A stretch of DNA of 64,000 bases from Providencia rettgeri (GTDB lineage Bacteria > Pseudomonadota > Gammaproteobacteria > Enterobacterales > Enterobacteriaceae): contig UGTZ01000001.1 in assembly GCA_900455085.1 (NCBI GenBank), positions 2,076,501 to 2,140,500 of the forward strand, given 5' to 3'. Numbering within the stretch: position 1 is the first letter of the stretch; every line of letters begins with the position of its first letter. Made by a program: the position numbers and the translations under genes. Of this stretch, positions 45,507-53,227 are shown in pieces. The notes beneath the pieces are model-generated. The model was given only the letters and a program-made list of their open reading frames with translations. It was not told the origin of the DNA and did no database searches.

Positions 45507-46415
45507 ATGGCTAATGGAAACGCAAATTATAAAGATTTTTTAACGGGAAGCATTGTTGCAGTTATTACACCAATGGATTCGGCAGGGCGTTTAGATAAAG
45601 CGAGCTTGAAGAAGTTGGTGGATTATCATGTTGAAAGTGGAACAACTGCGATTGTTTCTGTTGGTACAACTGGCGAATCAGCAACCTTAACGCACAAAGA
45701 ACATGTGGATGTCGTGAAAGCGACACTTGAATTAGCGGATGGCCGTATTCCTATTATTGCAGGAGCCGGTGCAAATGCTACCGCTGAAGCTATTTCGCTG
45801 ACAAATGAGTTTGAAAACAGTGGTGTAGTTGCTTGCCTGACGGTAACACCTTATTATAATAGACCTTCTCAGGAAGGGTTATATCAACACTTTAAAGCAA
45901 TTTCAGAAAACACGAGCTTGCCACAGATTCTTTATAATGTACCATCACGGACTGGCTGTGATATGTTGCCTGAAACTGTGGGGCGTTTAGCAAAACTGGC
46001 GAATATTGTTGCAATTAAAGAGGCAACAGGGAACTTAGCTAGGGTTCATCAAATCAAAGAACTGGTTGATGATGATTTTGTACTGTTAACAGGTGATGAC
46101 GCAACGGCGCTTGATTTCATGCAACTAGGTGGTAAAGGCGTTATTTCGGTCACATCTAACGTTGCGGCCGCACAGATGGTAAAAATGTGTGACTTAGCGC
46201 TTGCAGGCAAATATACTGAGGCGCGTGAATTAAATAAAAAACTGATGGGGCTTCATCTTCAGTTATTTGTTGAACCAAATCCAATTCCAGCGAAGTGGGG
46301 CTGTCATCGCTTAGGTCTGATTGCAGATGGGACATTACGGTTGCCAATGACACCGTTAACCACCTCGGGCCAGCAAAAAGTTGAGGAAGCCTTGAAACTC
46401 GCTGGATTACTGTAA
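45507..46415 (+). CDS. dapA: 4-hydroxy-tetrahydrodipicolinate synthase DapA
   Basis: This 302-residue cytoplasmic enzyme condenses pyruvate with aspartate semialdehyde in lysine and diaminopimelate synthesis. The Schiff-base lysine is K171 in VAIKEATGNL. SVGTTGESATL and YYNRPSQEGLYQHF are seen. It is ten residues longer at the N-terminus than E. coli DapA (292). The extra residues (MANGNANYKD) are supported by AAGGGGG ahead of the ATG. bamC follows 16 bases later, as one operon. Confidence 0.95.
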   Translation: MANGNANYKDFLTGSIVAVITPMDSAGRLDKASLKKLVDYHVESGTTAIVSVGTTGESATLTHKEHVDVVKATLELADGRIPIIAGAGANATAEAISLTNEFENSGVVACLTVTPYYNRPSQEGLYQHFKAISENTSLPQILYNVPSRTGCDMLPETVGRLAKLANIVAIKEATGNLARVHQIKELVDDDFVLLTGDDATALDFMQLGGKGVISVTSNVAAAQMVKMCDLALAGKYTEARELNKKLMGLHLQLFVEPNPIPAKWGCHRLGLIADGTLRLPMTPLTTSGQQKVEEALKLAGLL

Positions 46416-46431
46416 AATTTAGGGAATTTTA

Positions 46432-47484
46432 ATGGCAACATTATTGCAAAAATCGAAGGTTATGAAGGTTGCTGGCCTGTCACTTGTTGTGTTACTGGCA
46501 GCCTGCTCCAGCGATCAGCGCTATAAACGTCAGGTCAGTGGTGATGAGGAATATCTCAATGCTGCGCCATTGAAAGTGTTGAATGTGCCACAGGGGCTTA
46601 CATTACCAGAACAAAATGGTGAGTATGATATCCCTAAAGCCACATCAACAGGGGCAATAGGAAAAGCGTTAGACATTCGTCCACCAGTACTGACAATTTC
46701 GCAATTAGCGGGTTCTCGTACAGAGGATAGCGCTCAAGCAAGTCGTTTGTTGCTAGAAAATACACCTGAAAATAGTGCACTTTGGTCACAAGTTACGATG
46801 ATCTTAGAGCAAAGAGGGATTCCAGTTTCATCTAAAGACGATGGCTCTCGCTCAATTGAAACCGATTGGGTGAAATGGGATCGCGCAGATGAAAACGTAC
46901 CGATTGAGAGTCGCCATAAAGTTACAGTGCAGCCAGAAAACGGTATGATGGCATTAACGGTAACTAGCTTAGGTTTACGTCAAGGGGGAGAGACAATTAC
47001 CGATGTTGTCGAAACTCAACGTTATAACAAGCTGTTATTGAATGAATTAACCGATAACTTATATACGTTACGTGATACTTCAAACAAAAATAGTATCCAA
47101 AATGCCTACGGTATCATTGATGTTCAAACCGGTAGTGATGATACTGGCTTACCTTTAGTTGTGGTTCGTGCGCCATTTGATGCAGTATGGGAACGTTTAC
47201 CTCACACCTTAGAAAGTGTTGGTATGAAAGTGGGTGACCGTACGCGCTCAAGTGGTTCTGTGATGGTAACTTACAAAGGTTTAAGCAGCTCAGAATGGCA
47301 GGCTTTGGGTATTGATGACCCAACTGTGCCAGAAGCAGATTATAAAGTGCAGGTTGGTGACTTAAATAACCGTAGTACACTGCAATTTATCACCACCAAA
47401 GGTGTACCTTTAACACAAAAACAAAATGATGAAATGGTTGCAGCGCTGAAAGCAGCATTTAGTAAAGCACCTGCCAAAAAGTAA
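46432..47484 (+). CDS. bamC: Outer membrane assembly lipoprotein BamC
   Basis: This 350-residue lipoprotein is part of the BAM complex that inserts beta-barrel proteins. A lipobox LLAAC puts the lipidated cysteine at 25. The conserved unstructured N-terminal segment CSSDQRYKRQVSGDEEYLNA that binds BamD follows, then two helix-grip domains (the second near DDTGLPLVVVRAPFDAVWER). E. coli BamC is 344. It is co-transcribed with dapA and ended by a strong terminator. Confidence 0.95.
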   Translation: MATLLQKSKVMKVAGLSLVVLLAACSSDQRYKRQVSGDEEYLNAAPLKVLNVPQGLTLPEQNGEYDIPKATSTGAIGKALDIRPPVLTISQLAGSRTEDSAQASRLLLENTPENSALWSQVTMILEQRGIPVSSKDDGSRSIETDWVKWDRADENVPIESRHKVTVQPENGMMALTVTSLGLRQGGETITDVVETQRYNKLLLNELTDNLYTLRDTSNKNSIQNAYGIIDVQTGSDDTGLPLVVVRAPFDAVWERLPHTLESVGMKVGDRTRSSGSVMVTYKGLSSSEWQALGIDDPTVPEADYKVQVGDLNNRSTLQFITTKGVPLTQKQNDEMVAALKAAFSKAPAKK

Positions 47485-47512
47485 TAATTCAACATTTTGA
47501 GATGACTAATTA

Positions 47513-47546
47513 AACCGTAGCTTAAATACAAGCTGCGGTTTTTTTA
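47513..47546 (+). terminator. Intrinsic terminator of dapA-bamC
   Basis: An 11-bp stem with one wobble pair (47513-47523 and 47530-47540) runs into a T-run. Confidence 0.88.
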
Positions 47547-47772
47547 TTTAAATTGGATGGGTTTGTATTGGGGTAAAGATATTAAGCTTCATACGCATAG
47601 GCTGGTGGTTATCAGCTCTGTATTTTGTTTATTTCATGCTACTCGTAATCTATATACTTAGTTAGTTATTAAATAGCATTTCATCAATTTGAATTTTCCT
47701 TCTCTGGTAGGCTAATTTTATCTTTCATGTTTTCACCTAAAACAAATGGACAAAAAATCAGTGTTTATGGTT

Positions 47773-47788
47773 AAGTAATCGTTTGCGT
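47773..47788. promoter_or_regulatory. PurR-type operator upstream of purC
   Basis: The reverse strand reads ACGCAAACGATTACTT, which fits every fixed position of the PurR consensus ANGCAANCGNTTNCNT. It lies about 220 bases before the purC start, consistent with a long leader. Confidence 0.75.
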
Positions 47789-48009
47789 CTGCTCGGGAAT
47801 TTTATTATCATGATTAACAGTGAATTATAAAATATTGAATATCAGCTAGTTAGCGTTTCACATGGTGAATTTCAGTAACTGACTGAAACAGAGCAGAAAA
47901 TTAACAATGAATAGGCCATTTAATTGGTTTTTGTTCTTCTGTTACTTATCTGAATCTGCTGTGCAGGTTGATTTTTGTTTAGTTTAATCACATCCCTGGA
48001 GTGTGTAAG

Positions 48010-48723
48010 ATGCAAAAGAAAGCTGAGTTGTATCGTGGTAAGGCAAAAACAGTCTATACCACAGAGGATCCTGATCTACTGGTTCTGGAGTTCCGTAATG
48101 ATACATCAGCACTCGATGGTGAGCGTATCGAGCAGTTTGACCGTAAAGGTATGGTAAATAACAAATTTAACCATTTCATTATGAGCAAATTAGAAGCAGC
48201 CGGTATTCCAACACAAATGGAAGCATTATTGTCTGACACAGAAGCCCTGGTGAAAAAGTTAGATATGGTGCCTGTTGAGTGTGTGATCCGTAACCGTGCC
48301 GCAGGTTCACTAGTAAAACGCTTAGGTGTTGAAGAAGGCATGGTGTTAAATCCGCCACTATTTGACTTATTTTTAAAGGACGATGCCAAACACGACCCAA
48401 TGGTGAATGAATCGTACTGTGAAACCTTTGGTTGGGTGAGCAAAGAAAACTTGGCAAAAATGCGTGAGCTAAGCTACAAAGCCAATGAAGTACTCAGTAA
48501 AATTTTTGCGGATGCAGGGTTAATCTTAGTCGATTTTAAACTGGAGTTTGGCTTGTATAAAGGCCAAGTGGTATTAGGCGATGAGTTTTCGCCAGACGGT
48601 AGCCGTTTATGGGATAAAGAAACGCTCAATAAAATGGATAAAGACCGTTTTCGTCAGAGCCTTGGTGGCTTAATCGAAGCTTACGAAGAAGTCGCACGCC
48701 GTATTGGCGTACAGCTAGATTAA
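48010..48723 (+). CDS. purC: SAICAR synthetase PurC
   Basis: This 237-residue cytoplasmic enzyme joins aspartate to CAIR in purine synthesis; E. coli PurC has 237. Seen are ELYRGKAKTVYTTEDPDLLV, ECVIRNRAAGSLVKRLGVEEG, ILVDFKLEFGLYKGQVVLGD and EFSPDGSRLWD. The ATG at 48010 lies eight bases after GGAG; the open frame extends only three codons upstream. It is monocistronic, with a PurR-type operator upstream and a terminator after it. Confidence 0.97.
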   Translation: MQKKAELYRGKAKTVYTTEDPDLLVLEFRNDTSALDGERIEQFDRKGMVNNKFNHFIMSKLEAAGIPTQMEALLSDTEALVKKLDMVPVECVIRNRAAGSLVKRLGVEEGMVLNPPLFDLFLKDDAKHDPMVNESYCETFGWVSKENLAKMRELSYKANEVLSKIFADAGLILVDFKLEFGLYKGQVVLGDEFSPDGSRLWDKETLNKMDKDRFRQSLGGLIEAYEEVARRIGVQLD

Positions 48724-48751
48724 TCAATTTCCTATAATTTGAATGAGATTT

Positions 48752-48776
48752 TAGCCTGCATTGCAGGCTATTTTTT
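48752..48776 (+). terminator. Intrinsic terminator of purC
   Basis: An 8-bp perfect stem TAGCCTGC/GCAGGCTA (48752-48759 and 48763-48770) with a 3-base loop is followed by six Ts. The T-run overlaps the stop region of the convergent ABC gene. Confidence 0.88.
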
Positions 48777-49596
48777 AGTCGCTAATCGAGGGTGATTGTT
48801 GGCTAATAAAATGTGTAATCCATGATGAGAGAGCGGTATCAGTAGTCTTTATTTGTAGTTGTTGACTAAGTGACGTCAACGTAGGCGCGGGCAATGGGCT
48901 TTCGACTTGTAACTCTGGATGGCTTAATATTTCCGTTGGCTGACCGTCAGCGATGAGTTGGCCATTTGATAAATGCAATACGCGTTGAAAATGGCGGGCA
49001 ACAAAATCAAGGTCGTGGCTAATAGAAACGACGGTTACCCCTTTTTCGCGTTGCAAGGTTAGCCAATGTTCAAATTTACGCAGCCAAAAAGCGTCGAAGT
49101 CACGGCTTGGTTCATCAAGCAGCAATAACTTAGGTGAAACGGCCTCTAAACAGGCAACAGCAACCATCCTGCGTTGGCCTGCATGTAAATCTAAAGGGTG
49201 TTTATCTGCTACATCGACTAAGTGACAAATTTCAAGTGCTTGCTGTACTCGCGCGTGAATATCACGTTTATGATATCTTTGGCGTTTTAAACCAAAAGCA
49301 ATCTCATCACGCACACAACTATGAAAAATTTGTTTCTCAGCTTCTTGGAATAAAATACCGATATGGTTGGCTCTTTGTGGTGAGGAAAGAAGGTTAAGCG
49401 GCTGGCTATCAAGCTGAATATCACCTTGTGTAGGGCGCAATAACCCTGCGAGCAGGCGTAATAATGTTGATTTACCTGCGCCATTATCCCCAACTAAAGC
49501 GACCCATTCACCAGGGTGAATAGATAGCGATAAAGATTGTATATTATCAATAGTAGAGCTTGGCCAACGATAGCTCAGGTTTTTAAGCTGTAACAT
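48775..49596 (-). CDS. ECF transporter ATPase (second, degenerate signature)
   Basis: This 273-residue ABC ATPase powers the energy-coupling-factor transporter encoded upstream. Walker A is GDNGAGKST, the Q-loop LFQEAEKQIFHSCVRDEIAFGL is ECF-like, Walker B is LLLLDEPS and the switch histidine is present in SISHDLDF. The ABC signature is degenerate: LHAGQRR instead of LSGGQ. The start at ATG 49596 overlaps the end of the first ATPase gene by 14 bases; longer readings add unrelated residues. Paired with the first ATPase it would supply the weak signature to one of the two composite ATP sites. Confidence 0.87.
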   Translation of the reverse strand: MLQLKNLSYRWPSSTIDNIQSLSLSIHPGEWVALVGDNGAGKSTLLRLLAGLLRPTQGDIQLDSQPLNLLSSPQRANHIGILFQEAEKQIFHSCVRDEIAFGLKRQRYHKRDIHARVQQALEICHLVDVADKHPLDLHAGQRRMVAVACLEAVSPKLLLLDEPSRDFDAFWLRKFEHWLTLQREKGVTVVSISHDLDFVARHFQRVLHLSNGQLIADGQPTEILSHPELQVESPLPAPTLTSLSQQLQIKTTDTALSSWITHFISQQSPSISD

Positions 49597-50446
49597 GCCG
49601 CTCCTTAAACATCTGTAGCAATTGCGCTTCATTGTGGGGAATTGTGTCTCGCCAATGCCCTAATTTGACCAGTTCACCTATAGCACGCCAAGCCTCTGGC
49701 ATATTGATTGTTTCAATAGCATCAAGAAAAACATCATCCAAACAGCCTATAGCAACCACTTTCCCAGATTCTAAAAAGGCTTTGCCAGTACTCAACAAAA
49801 GGAATGAATCACAGAAACTGATGGCAGGTAATAAATTGCGTTCAAAAAAAATAATGCTGCAGTTTGTGTGTTCTGTATAGTGTTGCAATTGCACTAAAAT
49901 ACGTTGTGTTGCACTGGGTGTTAGCCGACTAAAGGCTTCATCGAGCAAGAGAAGTTTAGGTTGCATCGCTAATGCACTTGCTAACACGACGCGTTGTGCT
50001 TCGCCACCCGATAATGTCGCAGGATGGCGCGTACGTAGAGCTTCACAAAACGTGAGCGCAATCGCGTGTTCAACTCGTTGACTAATTTCACTGGGTGATA
50101 AGCCAAGGTTTTCAGGTCCAAACGCAATTTCCTGTTCAACGGTAAACGCGCAACCTGAGAGTTGTAATTGAGGGGATTGCTGAACAAGCTGGCGCGATAT
50201 AGATACCTGAACCACAGAGCTGTCAGCCAAGGGGGCTTGTAATACCTCAGCGGTTCCTTCTATTTTCCCTTGAATAAGGTCACTATGCCAACCTGCAAGT
50301 ATTTGCGCTAGTGTGCTTTTCCCGCTGCCATTACCGCCAAATACACATAGCCATTGGCCTGCATTAAGCTGAAGATCTATCGGTCCTAATAAGGACAGCT
50401 CCGCGCTTTGTGGAATGAAGCGCATTTGTTGTAGATTCACCACCAT
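49583..50446 (-). CDS. ECF transporter ATPase (first, lacks switch histidine)
   Basis: This 287-residue ABC ATPase is the partner of the one at 48775-49596. Walker A is GGNGSGKST, the ECF-type Q-helix region is TVEQEIAFGPENLGLSP, the signature is intact (LSGGEAQR) and Walker B is LLLLDEAF. The switch position that normally holds histidine (x-THD) reads FFERNLLP, so the histidine is missing. It overlaps the T-component gene by 10 bases. A long C-terminal region (about 220-287) is unlike short ECF ATPases. Confidence 0.87.
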   Translation of the reverse strand: MVVNLQQMRFIPQSAELSLLGPIDLQLNAGQWLCVFGGNGSGKSTLAQILAGWHSDLIQGKIEGTAEVLQAPLADSSVVQVSISRQLVQQSPQLQLSGCAFTVEQEIAFGPENLGLSPSEISQRVEHAIALTFCEALRTRHPATLSGGEAQRVVLASALAMQPKLLLLDEAFSRLTPSATQRILVQLQHYTEHTNCSIIFFERNLLPAISFCDSFLLLSTGKAFLESGKVVAIGCLDDVFLDAIETINMPEAWRAIGELVKLGHWRDTIPHNEAQLLQMFKERHVTA

Positions 50447-51141
50447 AGAGAGAGACCACCTTCAATAAAAATTAACAAAACTAGCCCATACCTAAGTAGG
50501 GCTTGGAATGAACTATCCGTAGGTGGGTTCAATGTCGTGCGTTTAGCGCAATAGCGAAAACCACGCATATCTAATGCGGCTCCACGAATACTCAGATCAC
50601 TAAGAGTATTACTGGCAAGTGGAAATAATAGGGCCGGTAATGATGTAACACGTTGCCAAAAGCGCCCGTCAAGAGGGACGCCTCTTGCCAATTGTGCCTC
50701 ACGGATGGTGTTTAATTGCTGACGAAATTGTTCTGCAAGCAATAACGGACCCGCGAGTAGATATGCAAAACTAGCAGGTAAACGGCTAGCAAACAACGCA
50801 CGAATAAAGCGTTCAGTCGGTACATATTGCAACCAAAGCTGAGAAGCGCTAATAATTGTTAATAACTTAAACCACAATGCTAGTGCAAATTCAGGACGGC
50901 TATTTTTTAAGGCATCCCCGGTTAATTGTTGAGCTAGCCAACCCCCGTGAATTAACCAAAGCCCTGCCGCCATGGGGAGCATAATCCATGCAACAATGCG
51001 CCAACGATGACGTGCAGGTCGCCAAAACAATAAAGCAGCGAAAATACTGCAACCTAGCACAATTAATAGCCAGTTCAGAGGTAAGAAAAGCGAACTTACA
51101 CTGAGCCAAAACCAAATTGTCAGCGAGGTGAATGGATGCAT
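50437..51141 (-). CDS. ECF transporter transmembrane (T) component
   Basis: This 234-residue inner-membrane protein couples the ATPases to the S component. It has about five hydrophobic segments, and the two cytoplasmic coupling motifs typical of EcfT: AQLARGVPLDG and IRGAALDMRGFRY (Ala/Gly-Arg-Gly-type). It follows the S-component gene without a gap. The family assignment is firm from the motif pair and operon layout. Confidence 0.87.
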   Translation of the reverse strand: MHPFTSLTIWFWLSVSSLFLPLNWLLIVLGCSIFAALLFWRPARHRWRIVAWIMLPMAAGLWLIHGGWLAQQLTGDALKNSRPEFALALWFKLLTIISASQLWLQYVPTERFIRALFASRLPASFAYLLAGPLLLAEQFRQQLNTIREAQLARGVPLDGRFWQRVTSLPALLFPLASNTLSDLSIRGAALDMRGFRYCAKRTTLNPPTDSSFQALLRYGLVLLIFIEGGLSLWW

Positions 51142-51723
51142 TTAACTGACCTTCGCCATATTTGGATAATTACGTTGGACACGTTCTGGTAATTGTCGAA
51201 CGAGTAGCCAAGCAATAATGGCAGATGCAACTTTGTCCGCAATATTCGCGCCTAATACCGTAATTGCCACTGATTCTAATAAGTTATCGCCAACAGCATG
51301 GAAATACGCGACAAAAAAGTCTGCTCCGCTACCGGTTGTTCCTGCAAATAAGTATGTACGAATAGGAACAGCAACTATCATTAATGCAAAAGTAATCACT
51401 ACACCGGATAAAACCACTCTTGGTAAGGTGCGAAAACCACCTGCGCGAGCTAATAACCCAGCGCTGAGTCCAATCATCATCGCAACAGGTGCAAATGCAG
51501 CGGCAATTGGCCCACTGAGTAAACCCCATAATAAATTAGTTAATAAACCACTTAATAACGCAACCCAAGGGCCTGCTAATAACGCACAAATTAACGTTCC
51601 TATAGAATCCAGAAAAATAGGCAGTTTTAGCATTGAACTTAATTGGCCAATAACCATATTAATGGCAATAGAAAAAACAATTAAAGTCAGTGTACGACTA
51701 GAAATAATCGACGTTTTACCCAT
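51142..51723 (-). CDS. ECF transporter substrate-binding (S) component
   Basis: This 193-residue membrane protein has about six hydrophobic segments and should bind the substrate. The stretch LPIFLDSIGTLICALLAGPW followed by VALLSGLLTNLLWG resembles S components of the riboflavin-transporter-like (PF07155-type) group, an inference from memory. No riboswitch that would name the substrate was found upstream. The gene is immediately followed by the T component and preceded by a PPC/DUF296 gene. Confidence 0.8.
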   Translation of the reverse strand: MGKTSIISSRTLTLIVFSIAINMVIGQLSSMLKLPIFLDSIGTLICALLAGPWVALLSGLLTNLLWGLLSGPIAAAFAPVAMMIGLSAGLLARAGGFRTLPRVVLSGVVITFALMIVAVPIRTYLFAGTTGSGADFFVAYFHAVGDNLLESVAITVLGANIADKVASAIIAWLLVRQLPERVQRNYPNMAKVS

Positions 51724-51759
51724 GGCAAAGTCATTCCTTACAGTAATGGAATAATAAAA

Positions 51760-52185
51760 TTAGCGAGAAGTGATGATAAGTTCTTCATAACCTGATAACG
51801 GGCAAGGCTCACGAATGAAATTTACCTTTTCCAGTTCCCCAATAATCAGCTCTAGTGTTGTTCTGACCGTACAACCTGGCATCATATGACCACCGAGGAC
51901 TTGCCCTTGCTCATCAGAGACAGCTAAATGCAGGTGTTCGCCTTTAGCATCTAAAGTGCCAATTAATGAAATAATTTCAAATTTACCTGTTGTGTGAAAG
52001 GTCTCTTCTTGGCCTGCAAAACGTAGTGCAACGTCAGTTAAGCTGCCGACACTGCTAGCAATGAACGCAGCTTGTAGGCCATGTTGCTCAATTTTATGTC
52101 TTAATGTTAAAAGTGCGTCTTCGCCAGGGATTAAACGAATAGCAATAAAACGCGCGTTTGAATAGGGCGATAAAGATTGGTTCAT
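51760..52185 (-). CDS. PPC/DUF296 domain protein
   Basis: This 141-residue protein consists of one PPC (DUF296) domain, a trimeric fold found in plant AT-hook proteins and in stand-alone bacterial proteins. Seen are FIAIRLIPGEDALLTLRHKI, AAFIASSVGSLTDVALRFA, ISLIGTLDAKGEHLHLAVSD and GGHMMPGCTVRTTLELIIGE, with the conserved His residues in HLHLAV and GGHMMPGC. It is the first gene of the ECF operon, 36 bases ahead of the S component. Its function is unknown; a link to the imported substrate is inference. Confidence 0.88.
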   Translation of the reverse strand: MNQSLSPYSNARFIAIRLIPGEDALLTLRHKIEQHGLQAAFIASSVGSLTDVALRFAGQEETFHTTGKFEIISLIGTLDAKGEHLHLAVSDEQGQVLGGHMMPGCTVRTTLELIIGELEKVNFIREPCPLSGYEELIITSR

Positions 52186-52767
52186 ATTCTTAATCCTAAT
52201 AATTGTGCTTATGCAGAGCGTCGCACAACCATTTAAATCATTAAAATTATAAATAATGCTAAGTTATGATTTTTCTGTATTAATTATCTGTGATTATTAT
52301 ACGCAATTGAAATGGATTGTCTGGTTGTAAAGATATTTAGACCTATCTTCAGCAAAAGGCACTATAAGTTGGTTTTTATCATGATAAATATAAGAAAAAC
52401 GCAGAAATAAAAAAATAAACAGTGATGAATATTCCGAATATTTAGCTTAAGTTTTGCTGGTGGTGGGGATTATCTGTATTGCCATGCTAATTTTTGTACA
52501 ATTAAGCTTGTTACCGTGAAATATGCTGAGAATACATCTTTTAAAAAGTATTAAATAGATAATAAAGAACAGCTAAAATGTCGCATTTTAGTTAATTAAT
52601 TGTGTGGAGATAGTGAGATTTTTTATTAATTAAAAATATCGTCGCCGTAAAAATAAAAAGAGTTGGCGTTAATATTTGCTTCTTTGATGATGAGCCAATA
52701 ACATGTTTTTAAATCAGCCTAGTTGCTGCTAATAAATTATAATTGTGCGTTTTACAGGGACAAATCT
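52186..52767. other. AT-rich divergent spacer upstream of the ECF operon
   Basis: About 580 bases between the leftward ECF operon and yeaL. A 14-bp perfect palindrome TTTATCATGATAAA is at 52375-52388. No gene and no recognisable riboswitch (TPP, FMN, cobalamin searched by eye) was seen. Confidence 0.5.
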
Positions 52768-53220
52768 ATGAGTCATGTTGATCCAACATTAATCATTTTA
52801 CTGGTCTTAGCCGGGTTAGGTATCATTAGTCATAATATGACAGTCACCCTTGCGATGCTATTTTTATTGGTGGTCAGAATAACACCATTAAATAATTATT
52901 TTCCATGGATTGAAAAATATGGCTTAACCATTGGGATACTTATCTTAACAATCGGTGTTATGGCGCCAATTGCGAGTGGTAAAATAACGGCTAATGAGGT
53001 ATTAAGCTCATTTTTGAATTGGAAGTCGATTCTGGCAATTGTTATTGGGATCGCGGTTTCTTGGTTAGGTAGCCGAGGCGTCACATTAATGTCCCATCAA
53101 CCGTCTACGGTAGCAGGCTTACTGGTTGGAACCGTCATTGGTGTTGCTTTATTCCGTGGTGTACCAGTGGGGCCCTTAATTGCTGCTGGGATTTTGTCAC
53201 TATTAATTGGTAAATCATAG
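52768..53220 (+). CDS. yeaL: UPF0756/DUF441 membrane protein YeaL
   Basis: This 150-residue inner-membrane protein has four to five hydrophobic segments and matches E. coli YeaL (148). Family stretches are LAGLGIISHNMTVTLAMLFL, FPWIEKYGLTIGILILTIGV, MAPIASGKIT and GTVIGVALFRGVPVGPLIAAG. I use the ATG at 52768 after ACAGGGAC rather than the earlier open-frame start. Its function is unknown. tmcA starts eight bases downstream, so the two may share a transcript. Confidence 0.9.
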   Translation: MSHVDPTLIILLVLAGLGIISHNMTVTLAMLFLLVVRITPLNNYFPWIEKYGLTIGILILTIGVMAPIASGKITANEVLSSFLNWKSILAIVIGIAVSWLGSRGVTLMSHQPSTVAGLLVGTVIGVALFRGVPVGPLIAAGILSLLIGKS

Positions 53221-53227
53221 TATTACG

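Larger units (their letters stand above)
47485..48009. other. purC upstream region
   Basis: About 525 bases hold the bamC terminator and a PurR-type operator at 47773-47788. No gene is seen; the AT-rich remainder probably includes the purC promoter. Confidence 0.6.

Noticed and set aside
52186..52767. Vitamin riboswitch before the ECF operon
   Set aside because: TPP, FMN and cobalamin consensus segments were looked for on the leftward strand and not found.
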